From contig JAHEWK010000014.1 in the NCBI GenBank assembly GCA_020740775.1, positions 1,860,001 to 1,924,000 on the forward strand: DNA of 64,000 nt, written 5' to 3'. Position numbers and translations under genes: made by a program. Origin of the DNA: Ilyonectria destructans (taxonomy: Eukaryota; Ascomycota; Sordariomycetes; Hypocreales; Nectriaceae). Of the stretch, positions 32,501 to 45,168 are shown one piece after another (position 1 is the first letter of the stretch; each line of letters starts with the position of its first letter). The notes below the pieces were generated by a model that worked only from the letters and a program-made list of their open reading frames with translations, had not been told where the DNA came from and ran no database searches.

Positions 32501-34468
32501 CTGTCCTGTGATAACTCTAGGCGCAGGCTCGCATTTGAGACGTCAGTCCCTAGAGGGTAACTCATGCGAGGACCCAACGATATGCAGCCAAGCCTCTATC
32601 GTTTTAGCCCATGAACCCCTGATGATTTAACCCGGGTAGCAGATGAAAGGCGTGTGTTTGAATGGCTCGAGAGCATGTGTCTGAACTCGACCAGGTCTGG
32701 TCCAGCCTTCCATTTGAGCACTAATGGGCATCGCCTTGAAGTCCTCATCGACGTGGTATGTTCATTTTATTTAAGATGCAACACCGAGGCCTCTATTACT
32801 GCCGCTAGTCCTGTGTCGAATGCAATGATGCCATGCAACGACACGGACAGCGGAAAGGCCAGTACTTAATCGCCTCTCTGGGCGTCCACTCTCAAGCAGA
32901 CTGCTCTATCACGCAAGCTCTTCGATTCTAGGCTCTTTGTGTTTAATGCTCCTCACTGGGACTAGAAATGAGGATAAACAGGTCGCCCCTGGTTGGCAAG
33001 GTCGCTGGCCATTTAATGAAGACACCCGCTGAGGGGCACAATGTTCCCATCACGTCTTGTAGACACAGTCTAATTAGCTTCTTTGACGGTAGGTCAGCCT
33101 AAATTCGACGTCTACTCTGAGGGAGTGGTCGCGTCAAGGCGAATATGCCGGTGTCGTGATGTGAGAACACCGAGCTTGCGAGCTGCCACAAGAGTGATTG
33201 AACGTTGACGAGACGGGGATCAATTGGCAAATCCCGGCTTCAAACAAATGGTCCACCCTTGTGTCTATGAGTAAAATGAATCATCTGTCCCGCCTTCGTT
33301 GGATACTCGCGTGGTTGCTGTTGAATGAACTGCGCTGCGACGACAACATGGTCTACCACGGCCACACAATCAACCAAACCCCTATATTACACGTTCCTGG
33401 ATATTTAAGGGACGAATCATGGACGGATTGTAATACAATATGTCAAGAGAGTGTTTAAAATAATGGAGATTTCTCATAACCACTTCCAACTCGTAGCAAA
33501 ACACCACTTGCTCACCTAAATCACTCACACGTGGCAGGGCTTAGCACCCATACAGACATCTACTCATTCAAATCACTTCATAAACATCGAACCAACTACT
33601 AGACGAAGACCCTGCGACCTAACCGACCAACATGTCGATTGGATATAGGGTAGGAGCATCACAGCTGATTGAACCGAGGAAACGATGCATCTGCAACCGA
33701 GAAACACTAAATGTATCAGTTAACTAATCCATTTCCGTTACCGGACAAAGCGATTAAAACAGCAACTCTTGATTGGAGAGGATAGTTCGTCTTGGCGACT
33801 GGGTGTCCAATCTCCTAGTCTTGCCTAGGAAATGATCAACTAGAACCTTCTGCAAACGGCCTTTCCGATATTACTTTCTCTTGATCTCTCGGAGCATCCA
33901 CTCCGATTTCGACGAGTGCTGATCAACTCGATCTCAAACAATGGCTGCGGAGGTACAAAGTGCCCCTGCTCGATAGTCCTCTTCCGAATTGATGGCGAAT
34001 CCCCGTCTCATTCCAAGTCTCACTTTTTGTCCGTGCTACCACCTCCCACCAATTGTCATCGCCGGAGCTGTGTCTCAGATAGCCCCGGACCTCGGTACGG
34101 TCACTACCGACGACTCCGTTCGGCATGCTCAAAGCCATCTCGGACCACGGCGGTGACTTGAGCTGGCGATAATGACAAGTCAGGCGCTTGGTACGCGGAG
34201 AAGTGGCAAAAGCAAACCTCGGTCGTGGTGCGCTCGGTCGAGTCAGACTTATTGAGTCAGACCCTTCGAGTCGTACTGACCGAGACTTGGCCGGGAGCCA
34301 TCTCCAACAACCCTACGTCATGGGAGCTAGGTGTGGTTAATACACACCTCGGTTGCGTTTCGGTCTGGATGCAAGGGGATTTTGAGGCCTTCTCTTTTCG
34401 TGACGGATAGGCTAGTATGGGTGGTTAGAGCGGGTGGCTGAGCAGACGGCGGGAGCATAGAGGTAGAC
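29564..34468. other. Long stretch without supportable genes
   Basis: The left part includes the promoter of the AAA gene. GC-rich frames at 31348-31896 and similar positions lack splice structure or recognisable motifs. Simple repeats are present: GGCTGGAT units at 31349-31372 and CCTCCT units at 30462-30477. A frame at 32104-32307 (starting MAGSKTPECGV) and one at 33198-33458 (starting MNVDETGINW) are open but unrecognised; the second recalls DDE-transposase motifs only superficially. I see no RNA gene. Confidence 0.35.
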
Positions 34469-34614
34469 GGTGCATAGGCGGATAGAGGTGCATAGACGGA
34501 TAGACGGTGTGTGTGTGTAGACGGAAGAGGCGGATAGATGGTGCATAGGCGGATAGAGGTGCATAGACGGATAGACGGTGTGTGTACACGGAAGAGGCGC
34601 ATAGTGGTGCATAG
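34469..34614. repeat. Tandem repeat, about 70-base unit, two copies plus
   Basis: GGTGCATAGGCGGATAGAGG starts at 34469 and 34540, and a partial third copy begins at 34606. Each unit also contains a GT run and GGAAGAGGCG. It is built internally from shorter GGATAGA/GCATAGA elements. No gene overlaps it. Confidence 0.75.
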
Positions 34615-35866
34615 ATGGGCATATACAGGCAAGTAGGGGCTTTGGACCTAGAGGGGTGAAGATTCAAATTGGCCATCTGCATGCTTCAAATGACCAAAGC
34701 TGTAATGGTGATTAAGCCACTGAAAACCATGTGGTGATCGCCATCCCGATCGTGATAGATGCAGCTGCAGCACCTATTGGCCATGTCTGATCGACGGGAG
34801 GGAAGAGACGACAGCGCCTATCAGAGACAGAGCCTTAAAACAAGCTCGACCAACGCCGTCGATCCACCAGTTGGGCGCGAAAAAACGACTCGTCACCTTT
34901 GTGCCCGCCCTTGGGTTTTGGTTGGGTTGCGGAGCATCGCATGCCTTGTCGTCGTGGTTGCACCGAGAACCCTCGTTGGGACCCGTTTTTGAACCCCGAA
35001 TTCTGGATTTCCTTGAAACAGTGAGACAGACGATCGCCCTTGCACACGGTGCGCTGAGGGAAAAGCAAAACAAAGTCATTTTCTAGTCGCTGCCCCGCCG
35101 GGCGTCTCACTCTAGGTCACTTTTGCCTGCCCCGAAGGTCCGGAGCGGCGGATGGCTTGCGTTCCAAGGCTGAAAAAGAAACGACGGCATGCAGACAGGA
35201 CACCGGATATAGCAAGGGGAAAAGAGGAAACGTGGAGAGAGGGGCGGTGAGAAATGGACTTTTTGGTGCTGGGGGCGTGTTGCCGTGGAAGAGGCTTGGA
35301 AGGATTGTGGAAGCGTTGGAAGTGCACGGGGCTTGGGGTTGGACAAGACGAGATGAGGCGAAGCGTGTGACTGGCCGGCAATCAAGGGTCGGATTGACAT
35401 GCTACGTAGTATCTTGACGATTGCGATTGCGATTGACGACGTATGACCTGACCTGGTAGACCCAAGGGCACGTGCTGTCGGGACGACGAGGGGAGGCTGC
35501 GAGTTCTAGATCCTGTAAGGGATACCTTCAACGTGAGGTCCAGACCTTGCCACAACTGCACCCAGACCAGCCGAGCGAATGCCGCGTTCAACCCGGTGGC
35601 ATCCGTCGACGGGCCAGGGACAATCAACCCCCAGACAATACCGAACCCATGCCGTCGGGGCCGAGCAGATGCTAGAGCAGACCGACGTGGAAAAAAAGCC
35701 GAAGGAAAAAAGACGTACGATGCCGAAATGCCATGCCAAGCACGCACAGTAAACTCCAAACCACGCACATGCGCCTGCGGTGCATCTCCGCTGGTGAAGA
35801 CCCCGGGACTGGGGATTCGGATTCCACGCTGGCAACACCGGGGATTCCATGGCCTTTGACTCCCTG
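34615..35866. other. No gene seen
   Basis: Frames on both strands overlap each other without a dominant one and have no recognisable motif. I see no splice-consistent gene or RNA gene. Confidence 0.35.
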
Positions 35867-35970
35867 GCTTTGACCGGTTCTCTTGACTGCTGGTCCCTTG
35901 CTGGTCCCTGGCTTGATCCGTCTCTTGACTGGTTCCCTTGCTGGTCCCTTGCTTGACCGGTCCCCCTCCG
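35867..35970. repeat. Imperfect tandem repeat of CTTGACTG-GGTCCCTTGCTGGTCCC
   Basis: Two copies of a roughly 50-base unit containing CCCTTGCTGGTCCCT and TCTTGACTG follow one another. The repeat keeps frames open on both strands, which explains the long overlapping open frames at 35382-36818. Confidence 0.55.
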
Positions 35971-38900
35971 CCCTGGACTCCTCCGTCACAGGCCCCGTGT
36001 GGCATGGGCTCATATCGACGTCCGTTCGCCGGCGCACACATGCTACGGTAGTGCTCAGCTTGCAATCAAACCAATGGCGGCTGGCCGGTCTTCCGTCCTG
36101 GGTAGTCCGTATTCTGGCCCCAGGCCCTGCAATTAGCCGTCCCTTGCTAGGCATCCCGATCCTGTCATCTTTGCCCGGTAGCGAGAGGAAACCGCCTTCA
36201 AACCGCCTCGGCCCCTCGGGCATCACCCGTCGGGCTGCTGTCCAACATGGCACGCACTGCCTGCAAGGACGGACAACGAGAGTGATGGGCGGAAAAAGAA
36301 ATTCCCATAGAGCTCAAGGAGCACTGTACCTGCGATGGCAATGCAGCGTGAAAAACCAAGGGCTCCAACTCACCGCATGGCTAGCCCGGTGGAGATGGGC
36401 AGTGAAACCTGCAGCCCAAAACCCGAGCACAGGACGCTCTCTCGCTCAAGCTTCTCGACTCGACCCGCTTGGTGATTTTCCACGAAGCCTTCTGGAAGAA
36501 TTGCCAAATGTCACAAGCGCCGCCCCACGCGAGAGAGCCCAGCGGGCATGCAGCACCCCTGCCCCCAGGAACAAACGATGTGGGCAGAACGGCATTCTGC
36601 GCCCCAAACCCCGGATCGATGCTGCGCGGATGGCATCAGGAATAGCGAGTCGGGGTCGAGGTCTTTTTGCACGGGCTTGGGGACTTATTCACCTCAGCCC
36701 ACTTTGGTGGGCGGTCCAGCGGCATCGAAGCCAACGAGGCCCTGCAAAACGCATAGAGAGGCATTATCGTCGTGTTGTTGAGGCTCTTCTGCCCACAGCC
36801 CGGATCCACCGGGGTTAGGTCAGTCGACTGAAGAAGAGTTCGGCATGCTTGTCCTGCTCCAAGCAAGGGATGCGTGATGCGCGGAGGAAGTGTGTTTGCA
36901 TGCATGCGCTTCGACCTGCTTTCTCTTGCGGTTGCAGAAAAGACAACCCGTTGGGGGTCGAGTCGCATTGGCCGCGGCCCCTTTCGTTACAAATGATCAT
37001 CTCATTACTGCGTGGCGTCCCTGTTTGAGCTTGATGACGATGGTGAAGGATCTTTGCGTAAACATTTGCTCCCATCGCACTTCCACATCGGCGTCCTCGC
37101 ATCTTCCTCCTTGTCTCGTCCTGGCTGCTGTGCGCCGCCGCTCCACCTTGGTCCTCCCATGTGATTCTATCTCATCACCCATCACCAACCCATGTCTGGA
37201 AATCCGGCGCACGCGACGAGTGGATCCCCAATCCCACTTCAGTCCCGAGTCCCGGCCATGTCGCCGTCTCGTTTTGTCGCCGTGCTTTACGTATTCAGTT
37301 GCGCCAGCCGCGAGCAGCTCCACCTCGGACTTGGCATTGTGTGGCCTTGACTCGTCTCTTTCTGGATTGCCTTGACTCGCTCTTCTCGTTACAGTCTCTA
37401 TTACTCCGTACTCTCCTGTCGTATCGTTCTTTTCTATTCCATAAACCACACACGCTAAGCTTGAATGAACCGCGCCGTGGCCCCGGCATACGGTCTTGGC
37501 AGGGACTAAAACCGTCGAAACCCACCCGCGACCCTACGCTTTCTTGGTCTCTTCTTGTCTCCCCTTCCCCTTGTCCCTCCCCTCCCCCTCACAAGTGCCA
37601 ACTAACTAACCCCCGTTGCGTCTCTTCCACGCCGGTGGCCTGTCTTGGTCGGAGCTAGTCCGCAGGTTGTTGCTCCCCCTGCTGGACCGACAGCGGAGTG
37701 CCCCCAGCAGCAGCGCAAGTGACGAGAAAGCACCTCCACCCGCAGGTCGGAGGCCCAACCGGAGGACCCCAATTACAAGGGAATTGGATTGCGGTGCTTG
37801 CTGTGTCGCTCTCGCACCGCCCTGCCGCACTCAACGAGCTCGGGTCGAGGGGCCGTTTGCATCTCGGTCAACTCGCTCCACCGGACGGTCCCACGGGGGA
37901 TTCGCGCAGGTGCTCGTTTGAGTCGTTTCCGCCCGTGACGCCGGTGCCCTCCGCACTGGCACCATTGTCGAGGTCCTTGCCTGGTCCCCTGTCCGAGGTT
38001 CCCTCATATGAGGGAAAAGAATATCTGCCATGGGTTGAAGGTTGACGAGTGGTAGTGTCGAGCTTTGTCCATTTCGTCCTTTAATAAAGCAAAAAACCCC
38101 GCCATCCCGTTGATCCGTCCCATCGTCCACATCTTCAGAGCAAGTCAAGTCAACGCAGCTTCACTTTTCTTTCCACGGCAACATACATATCCCATATCTG
38201 CACTGCCGTTGCCGTTGCCTCTGTGTTGCGTTGGCGTTGCAGCTCGCAGCCAGTCATCTCGCCTTTGCGTCGGTAGGCAGATTGTTTGCCGCTTTGTTGC
38301 CGGCCGCTTGCGCGTGCACTGCAGCGAAACACACAGACACGACGCAAGACTGACGCACAGTCGCCAGCCACTTTCCCACGAGGCGAGGCGGAACGAAACG
38401 TGGACGTTGTAGTTGTCGCAGCCGCAGTCAAGTTGCAGTCGCAGCCGCAGTCGAGTTGCAGTCGCAGTCGCAGTCGCAATCGCAATCCCAGTCGCAATCC
38501 CCCCCAGTCCCACACCACCGCCGACCCCGAACCGACGCCAGCGGATCTCGCTTCACTACAACAGCTACGCCGGTGAGAAGGAAAAAGCCATCGCTGGGTT
38601 TCCTTGGGGCTCGAAACGGACTAGAACCTCCAAGTCTCCAAGTCTCCAACCCACCGAGTCTCCAACGACACACCCACTCGCGTACGCCAAACTCGCCCCA
38701 ACTCGCCAACTCCCGCCCACTTACCTTACCGAACCTGCCAAACCTCCATCCCCCCTCCCTTCCTCTCCCAAGAAGCTGCCGACTAGAAGCTAGAGTCAAG
38801 CTAGACCCTACAAGCCAGAAGCTAGAACCCGGCACTCTCCTACAACTTGCGCCCACGCCAGCTTCCTCCACTCACGCACTACCCTTCCGAACTTAGTGAG

Positions 38901-39456
38901 GCCCCAGAAGTTTGTCTGTCCGTCGTTTCCGTCGATCCATCCACGCCAACAAACGGCGTCGGCTTTTTTGATTCTCTCTTTTCTCACTTCTGCCTTTTCT
39001 TCCTTCTCCGCTTCTGCTCCCTCTTTCCCTTTCCCTTTTCCCCTCCCATATCCATTCTGCGCCTCCGCCATCGTTCCTTTTCTCTCTCTCTCGGGTCGAT
39101 TCCTATCCACGTTGCCACTCTTTGAAAGCATCCCCTCACTACGGCCCCCGCGCACTCCGCTCGCTTTCCCAGACCCGGCGCAGGACTTGAGAGTCAAGCC
39201 ACAACAAGACAAGACATCGACGGCACAAACGATAGACGACGGCGCAATCCAGACGGCAATCGTCACCGCAATCATCCGCCTCCACTTCCCAACCGTCGAC
39301 GACATCCAAGACAACCAGAGACAACGCGCTCGCCCCAGCTTCTCGACTGGCTGCCCGTCAGCCCATCAGCCTGCAGCTCGCCTACGGATAAGATTGTACC
39401 CCTCCAATCGATAAAAATCTACACCTTTTCTCCGCCTGCGATTCGACTGATACGTC
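35971..39456. other. GC-rich, pyrimidine-rich region upstream of lst7
   Basis: No convincing protein gene was found. From about 37500 to 39200 the plus strand is rich in CT tracts (for example CCCTTTCCCTTTCCC at 39020-39035), as seen before many fungal transcription starts. A hexanucleotide-like CAGTCG/CAGCCG run lies at 38425-38500. Overlapping long frames arise from these low-complexity stretches. The region probably contains the promoter and a long leader of lst7. Confidence 0.4.
38425..38500. repeat. Degenerate (GCAGTC)n microsatellite
   Basis: Units of GCAGTC, GCAGCC, GCAATC and GTTGCA alternate over about 75 bases upstream of lst7. The run is imperfect and has no sign of being translated. 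Confidence 0.65.
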
Positions 39457-41816
39457 ATGACATACATTGTAAGTCACCACCATCACCAACCACCAATCCA
39501 CCACTGCATCCCCAATGCCCAATGCCACGTCCCACGCTTCCTACCGCATGTCCCACGTTCCGTAACCATCCCCATGTCTCAGGTCTAGCGGCCAGAAGCA
39601 AGCAATCAAGCGGCAAGCAATTAGCAAGCAGCACCAGCACCAGCAGCAGCAAGCAATCAACTCTCAAGCACACGCCACCCCACGCTCTCTTCTTCACATG
39701 CTCCGCCTTGTCTCGTGGGTTGTCACTTGGGTTGTCACTCTTGTCACTTGGCTTTCCTTGTCATTTGGCTGTCACTCGCCCATCACTCACCCGTCACTCA
39801 CACATACTCTCTCCCACCCCTGTCCATCCTCGCTCATCGACGTTGCTTCTTCCTTTCCCCTTCCGTCTCTTCCTTGTCGTGCCACACCCCCTGCCATCAT
39901 CTCCCTGCTTCCCCCGTGGGCGGCCCGTCTGCCGTACCATCATCTTGGCTCAGAGCCGCCAGTCTCATTCTTTTGCCCTCATTCATTTGTCCCACCATTC
40001 GCCCTCACTCCCTCACTTCCTCTCACACCTCCCCCCCATCGGAGCACAATACCCCGGGCACAAACCCTCCGAGGCAAACACCCCGGCAATGACAGACACA
40101 CACACCCTCTAGACTTCATCCACACCGCCTCACCGCTCGACTGCTTGCTCTGAACCTCTCCCGTCAATGCCTCCGACACGTCCCGTTCTAGTTGACCGAG
40201 TGCCACACCACTTCCCCCATGACCTAGGCGCGGCCCGTCGCTGGCGAGATGTAGCATCCTGATATATATCACTGCTTGACGCCATGGTTTCGCTCGTCAT
40301 CTCACTCCTATCCCTATGTTTGCCTCCATCCCTGCTGCAGCACACGTCATGGGCTCCTGATTTGATATCGCCCTATCGCCCTGTCGCCCTATCGCTCCCT
40401 ATTGCTCCTTGACCTACCGCCAACATGGGCAAGGCACAACAGCTAATGGCGTCTCTCCAGCTATGTCTCGCCCACTATTGCGACCTCCATGGCCCGACTC
40501 CCCTCATGGTCACCGAGGGCCTCCCCGCCTCGTGCACCGTCTGCTTTGACGATGTGCCCCCAATTTCCGACCGACCGAGATCCAGCGCACAACCCACCGG
40601 AACGAGCCCGCAATCGTCAGCCGCCCTGAACGAAGCTTTGAGGAGTTTGAATCTTGGCCGCAGCTCGTCCGCGCCGGCTGAAGATGGCCAAACCCACGCC
40701 GCCCTGTTGCGCTCTGCCAGCGGTGGTGCGACGCCCTCGGCCATCGACACCCCCCCCGACAGCCCGCGACCGGCGACGTCACTACCGCCGCGGCGCGACT
40801 CCAGCTTCCGACGCACGTACGACGAGACGGTCACCAAGAAGCAGGGCCCTTGCGACAACTGCGCCATGACGCTCCCGCCGCGACAGCAGGGCGGCTCCGG
40901 AAACGTCTTGACGACCAACACCCGCGGCCCGACGCTGCGGACTCGCGCGCCCGCGGAACGAGTCTTTGGCGCCGGTGGCCAGGCATCGCCTCCCAGCTCC
41001 CAAACCTCCAGTGACACCGACGGTGATCGCGACGACGGTCACCGGGCGCGCAAGCGTACCACACCTTCAGCTAGCTCCCGCGACACGTCCCGGTCCAGCA
41101 CGTCAACCGCCGCGGACCGCACGCCTTTCCACGTCCACTACGTCGACTATACCTCGACGCACGACCCGGTGCTGCCCGATTCCTTCTCTCTCGTCCGCGC
41201 CTCGTGTCTTCGCACGCTGTCCTTCGAGACGCTGCCGCGAGCCCCTGCCACCGCCACCCCCACGTCGCCCCTATCCTCCGCGTCCCCCGCCTTTGTCACC
41301 ACCCAGAGCGCCGGTTCGGCAGTGTCCGGGGGCCCTATTTTCTTTGGGGATGCGCTCGCGGGGTACACCACGGCTTACATCTTTCGCATCCCCGACGTGC
41401 ACGCCCGCGGCCACAAGCGCGTCTACGCCTTCATGGCCCTCAGCACCCACCGCGAGCGCCTGGCCATGAAGACCTTTGCCGTCGTGTCGGCCGCCTTCCG
41501 CGACTTTGCCGGCTGGATCCAGCAGCTCGCCGAAGCCGAAGCCGAGCGCGCCGCCGCCGACTCGTCCCCCATCGGCAGCACCGTCTACGCAGCGCCCAAG
41601 AAGCCCGCGGCCGACGCTCCCGCCGCAGACCGCGGAGGCAGCAGCTTCCTGACGGGCGGCAGCGGATTCACCCGAAGGATGGGTGGCGGGGGCGGTGCTT
41701 CGGCTCCCAAGGCCCGTGGATTGGCTGAAATCGTCGGGCAACCAGATGTCTTTATCGAGTTGCACCGACGCTTCGTCCACCTCCTGTTCGAGGTGGGCGT
41801 AACCCTGGGCTCTTAA
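39457..41816 (+). CDS. lst7: Lst7, fungal folliculin (FLCN) orthologue
   Basis: The body reads LCLAHYCDLHGPTPLMVTEG, the start of the longin/DENN module of folliculin and yeast Lst7. It is followed by a Ser/Pro-rich spacer, a CDNCAMTLP cysteine pair, VDYTSTHDPVLPDSFSLVRA with CLRTLSFE, and a C-terminal IELHRRFVHLLFEV. Folliculin-type proteins act with Lst4/FNIP partners as GTPase activators for Rag GTPases, linking amino acids to TORC1 at the vacuole. The best N-terminus uses a 12-base first exon (MTYI, 39457-39468), donor GTAAGT, and acceptor TCTCCAG at 40460 with branch-like GCTAAT. This gives MTYILCLAHYCDLHGP, aligning with folliculin without a gap; total 455 residues with a 992-nt intron. 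The alternative ATG at 40425 would give 463 residues. The C-terminal DENN half of animal folliculin is absent. Confidence 0.8.
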
Positions 41817-42544
41817 GGAGCTGCGCATGCCTTTCGCATGCATATACGTTTTACGCGCCCGTCCCTGGACGTCTGGCGTGTCTCTGTCCAACAGAGATCA
41901 ACGGCTCAATGCCAACTTTCTCACTGCAGTCCTGGGTTGAGTTTATCCGCTCCCCAACCACCGCAGTGTGTATTTCTAGACCTTGTCAGCATTGGCTTCA
42001 TTTCTCATGGCACTGAGCGCTTCTGATTTTGTGATTTTACCGGCGAGCATGAACGGGAGGCAATATCAAAATAGACGGAGGAACGGAGTGGAAAACAACA
42101 GGAACGGAGTTTTGGGAGGCCATGTTTATGCAATACATGGTCATGAGCGTTCATGATTGGCAGGGTCCAATTTTGGAAGAGGAGGAATGCAACGTCTCTC
42201 TGAGAGAGATTGGATGATAGGACCCATATAGACGGTGGAATTGAGTTATGATCAAGAGCTGCTGGTCTGTGAATGGTCTGTGATGATCTGTGGATGACTT
42301 TGGTCTAGTGATGACTGATTGCATAATTGACTTCATGTATTCCTGTTTTACAAGTGATGTGGAAACAAAGACACTCCTGGAAAGCCTAGACGCCCTTCAA
42401 TTCTATTCTAGGACGATACCCAGTTTATCCTTCCTCCATACCAATTACAACCATCGTCGGTTCCGCTCCTGCCTAGATTTCCGTCCATCCCAAATTAGGT
42501 TGTACAGCGGAGATACATGAGTAGCAGATCCTGACCAGACGAGT
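41817..42544. other. Shared 3' flank of lst7 and rpt3
   Basis: The two genes converge here. No gene or defined terminator is visible; fungal polyadenylation signals are too loose to place confidently. Confidence 0.4.
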
Positions 42545-43944
42545 TTACTTGTAAAAGTCAAACTTGTTCTCGTCGCTGGTACCCTTGACCTGGCTTGAGT
42601 AAGCGTCCTCGAGATCGGTCTGGATGATGTTGTAGCGGTTCTTGCGGACGGCTCGAAGGCCGGCTTCCTGCATGATGGCGGCGATGACGGCACCGGAGAG
42701 AGGGTCGTTGCGGACGATGAGGGAATCGAGGTCGACTTCAGGGGCGAGGCTCATCTTGCTGGCGATGGTGCTGAAGATGAGACGACGCTCTCGGCGATCG
42801 CGAAGGGAGGGGAACTCAATCTTTCGGTCCAGACGACCGGGTCGCAGCAGGGCGGGGTCGAGAGTGTCGGCACGGTTGGTGGCCATGATGACCTTGACGT
42901 TGGAGGTTTGGTCGAAACCATCCATCTGGTTGAGAAGCTCAAGCAGGATACGCTGGACTTCACGATCGGCACCGGTCTGGGCATCGAATCGCTTGGTGGC
43001 AATGGCATCGATTTCGTCAATGAAGATGATTGCGGGCGAGTTCTCGCGGGCCATGCGGAAGACGTCGCGGACCATACGGGGACCTTCACCGAGGTACTTT
43101 TGAACAAACTCAGAGCCAACGACACGGATGAAGTTGGCAGTGGTGGAGTTGGCGACGGCCTTGACCAACATGGTCTTGCCGGTACCGGGGGGACCGTACA
43201 GCAAAACACCGCGGGGAGGGTCGATACCAATTTGCTTGTAGAGGTCAAAGTGCGTCAGAGGCAACTCGACAGCCTCGCGAATCTCCTGCTTCTGCATGTC
43301 GAGACCACCAACATCGGCGTACGTCACGTCGGGCTTCTCGTCAGCGCCGAGCATGGCAATGGAGGAGTCGGCCTCTGGGGGGAGGATGTCGACAAGGGCA
43401 TTGGAGTGTCGGTGGAGGGCAACGGAGGAGGAGGCCTTGAGCTTCTCGCGGTCGAGGGTGGAGAGGATTCGGACGACGTAGTTGGATCCAGTGCTGGATT
43501 GAACGATGCCGGTACTGAAGGGGTTAGTATGGAGGATGATGAGGGAGAGAGGGAGCGCACTTTTGGTCGATAGCCTCCATAAACTGGCCAATCACCAGAG
43601 GTACACTCTGAATCCGCTTAATCTCTTCTTGAGCTCGCACCAGCTCGCGCTTCAAACTCCTGTGACGGTTAGGACTGTAGAGTAAATGGCACGCTGGACA
43701 AACCTTTGCTCATCCTTGATGTATTCCTCTTGCAGCTGGATATATCTGCCATCGTCAGTCATGCTCTTCAGCGCGGGCGGAATTCCTACTCTAGTTGCCG
43801 TTGAAGCTTCTTCAGGTTCGCGTAGTCGTCGCCACCCTCGGTCGTCACACCCTCGAAGCTGTCAATGGTCGGGATGGTCGAGGGCGCGGCCTTCTTGTGA
43901 GGTGGCAGGATGTTTGCCGGGTTCTCGACAGCGACGTCGCCCAT
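42545..43944 (-). CDS. rpt3: 26S proteasome regulatory ATPase Rpt3
   Basis: Exons 43944-43790, 43745-43704, 43659-43561 and 43514-42545 give 421 residues. An N-terminal coiled coil ([20 protein letters not shown]) leads into the OB region ([18 protein letters not shown]) and a AAA module with [26 protein letters not shown] and [20 protein letters not shown]. The C-terminus ends in FYK, a hydrophobic-Tyr-X motif that docks ATPase tails into the 20S core. [20 protein letters not shown] is specific to Rpt3 among the six Rpt subunits. Its role is ATP-driven substrate unfolding in the proteasome base, in nucleus and cytosol. Introns are 44-46 nt with non-standard donors GTAGGA, GTTTGT and GTGCGC. 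The ATG at 43944 fits fungal Rpt3 proteins; an in-frame upstream start at 44103 would add unrelated residues. Confidence 0.95.
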
Positions 43945-45168
43945 TTTTGCGGTTCGGGAAGGATCGGCTATGGTTCTGTGTGATGCGGGTGGGAATCTCG
44001 ATCGTTCGGTAGCGTGTCGTCGGTCGGGAAGGGTTTGTTGTCGTTGAGATGATGAAGCTCTAGTTTGATGCAGTCCAGGCGCCAGCAACGACGACGACGA
44101 CACAGAGCTATGGCCTTGCCTTCAGCCGGGCTTAGTCATCCGTGGTTGGGTTGAAGAAGAGTCACGTGAACATCACATTTGGAAGGACAACGGGAGACTT
44201 CATGATTGGCCCACGAAGCACGGTGGGGACAGGCTCCAGCTGCAAGGCTCCAAGGCTTCAACCGGTGCTCTGAGGCTCCAGTGGGTCAGCCACAGCTCAG
44301 GATTGGGCGATGATGGGTGGTTGCCTCCACAGCAGCTGCGCCAGTGCGGGGACGCTTGGTACAACTGAGCTACGGCTGGCGGAATCGTACGGGTACATGG
44401 CACATGTCGGGCGGTTTAGGCCTTTGAGCCTGTGGAGACTGGCTGGGCTTTGGGGTCATGATGCCTAGAGCGGCTCGCTCCTTGGGCCGAATCCCTGTCG
44501 GAGGTCAGTCACGACCGTGTGATGCTACGATTCGCCCGATACCTGGCGCTGATAAGGCTCCCCGCGATTCTCGGTGAGGATGTCTAAGATGGGGGAGGTA
44601 TTGTACTCTGTCCAGCACTGTGTGTGCTGAATGCTTCATGCTTCAAACCTTGGAGGAGCCATGATCCATGCTCCCCACAGGTACCTTCATGCCCTGCGTC
44701 AGGTAAATGCAAAGTACCCTGTGTCGCGCCTCCTGCCTTGGGCGCCCATGTCGGCCATGTCGGGGTGTGGCTTATCAGCCGTCGAGTCACTTGCCCGCTC
44801 ACGGGATGATGCGGCAGTGAATCACTGGCGCAGCAGTGGCCCATCGGCAGCCGGAGTCGACAAGTCACCAGTCACCAGTCACTTGCATCTTGAAACCCTC
44901 CAGTGGTCCCACGGCTGTCATTCTCAACCTTCCACCTTTCTCTCCCTCAGTCTCTCTCCCATCTCGACAGCCGACAGTTGAGCCGTACTCTGTCCCTTGC
45001 GTCATTCCGTGAGGCCGTCACCTCCGAACCTCCTTCTGTGCCTGCTGCTGCGTCTATCGTCTACCCCTCGTTCCCGTCCCGCCGTATCCTCGTATCGTCG
45101 TCTGCCACCATCTCCCTCACTCTCCCTCACTCTCCCTCTCTCGCCACTCCTCACTCGCCACTCACACC
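43945..45168. other. Divergent intergenic region
   Basis: No coding gene is supported. The CT-rich run CTCCCTCACTCTCCCTCACT just before 45169 marks the promoter or leader of the next gene. Confidence 0.4.

Noticed and set aside
33198..33458. NVDETGINW frame as a DDE transposase relic
   Set aside because: Only a few residues match and no terminal repeats or further transposase motifs were found.
35382..36818. Long overlapping frames on both strands (227 and 311 codons)
   Set aside because: They overlap in antisense, lack motifs, and follow from GC-rich and tandem-repeat sequence.
38145..38896. Several 120-150-codon frames before lst7
   Set aside because: They run through the GCAGTC microsatellite and CT-rich leader, giving low-complexity peptides.
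40425..40460. ATG at 40425 as the lst7 start
   Set aside because: The resulting MGKAQQLMASLQ leader has no counterpart in folliculin-type proteins, while the spliced MTYI start fits; not excluded without RNA data.
43945..44103. In-frame N-terminal extension of Rpt3 to 44103
   Set aside because: The added residues are Ser/Pro-rich and unlike Rpt3; MGDVAVENP at 43944 is the expected start.
44310..44400. tRNA-like segment (minus strand contains GTAGCTCAGTTG)
   Set aside because: Only a D-arm-like word is present; acceptor stem, anticodon arm and T-arm do not pair.
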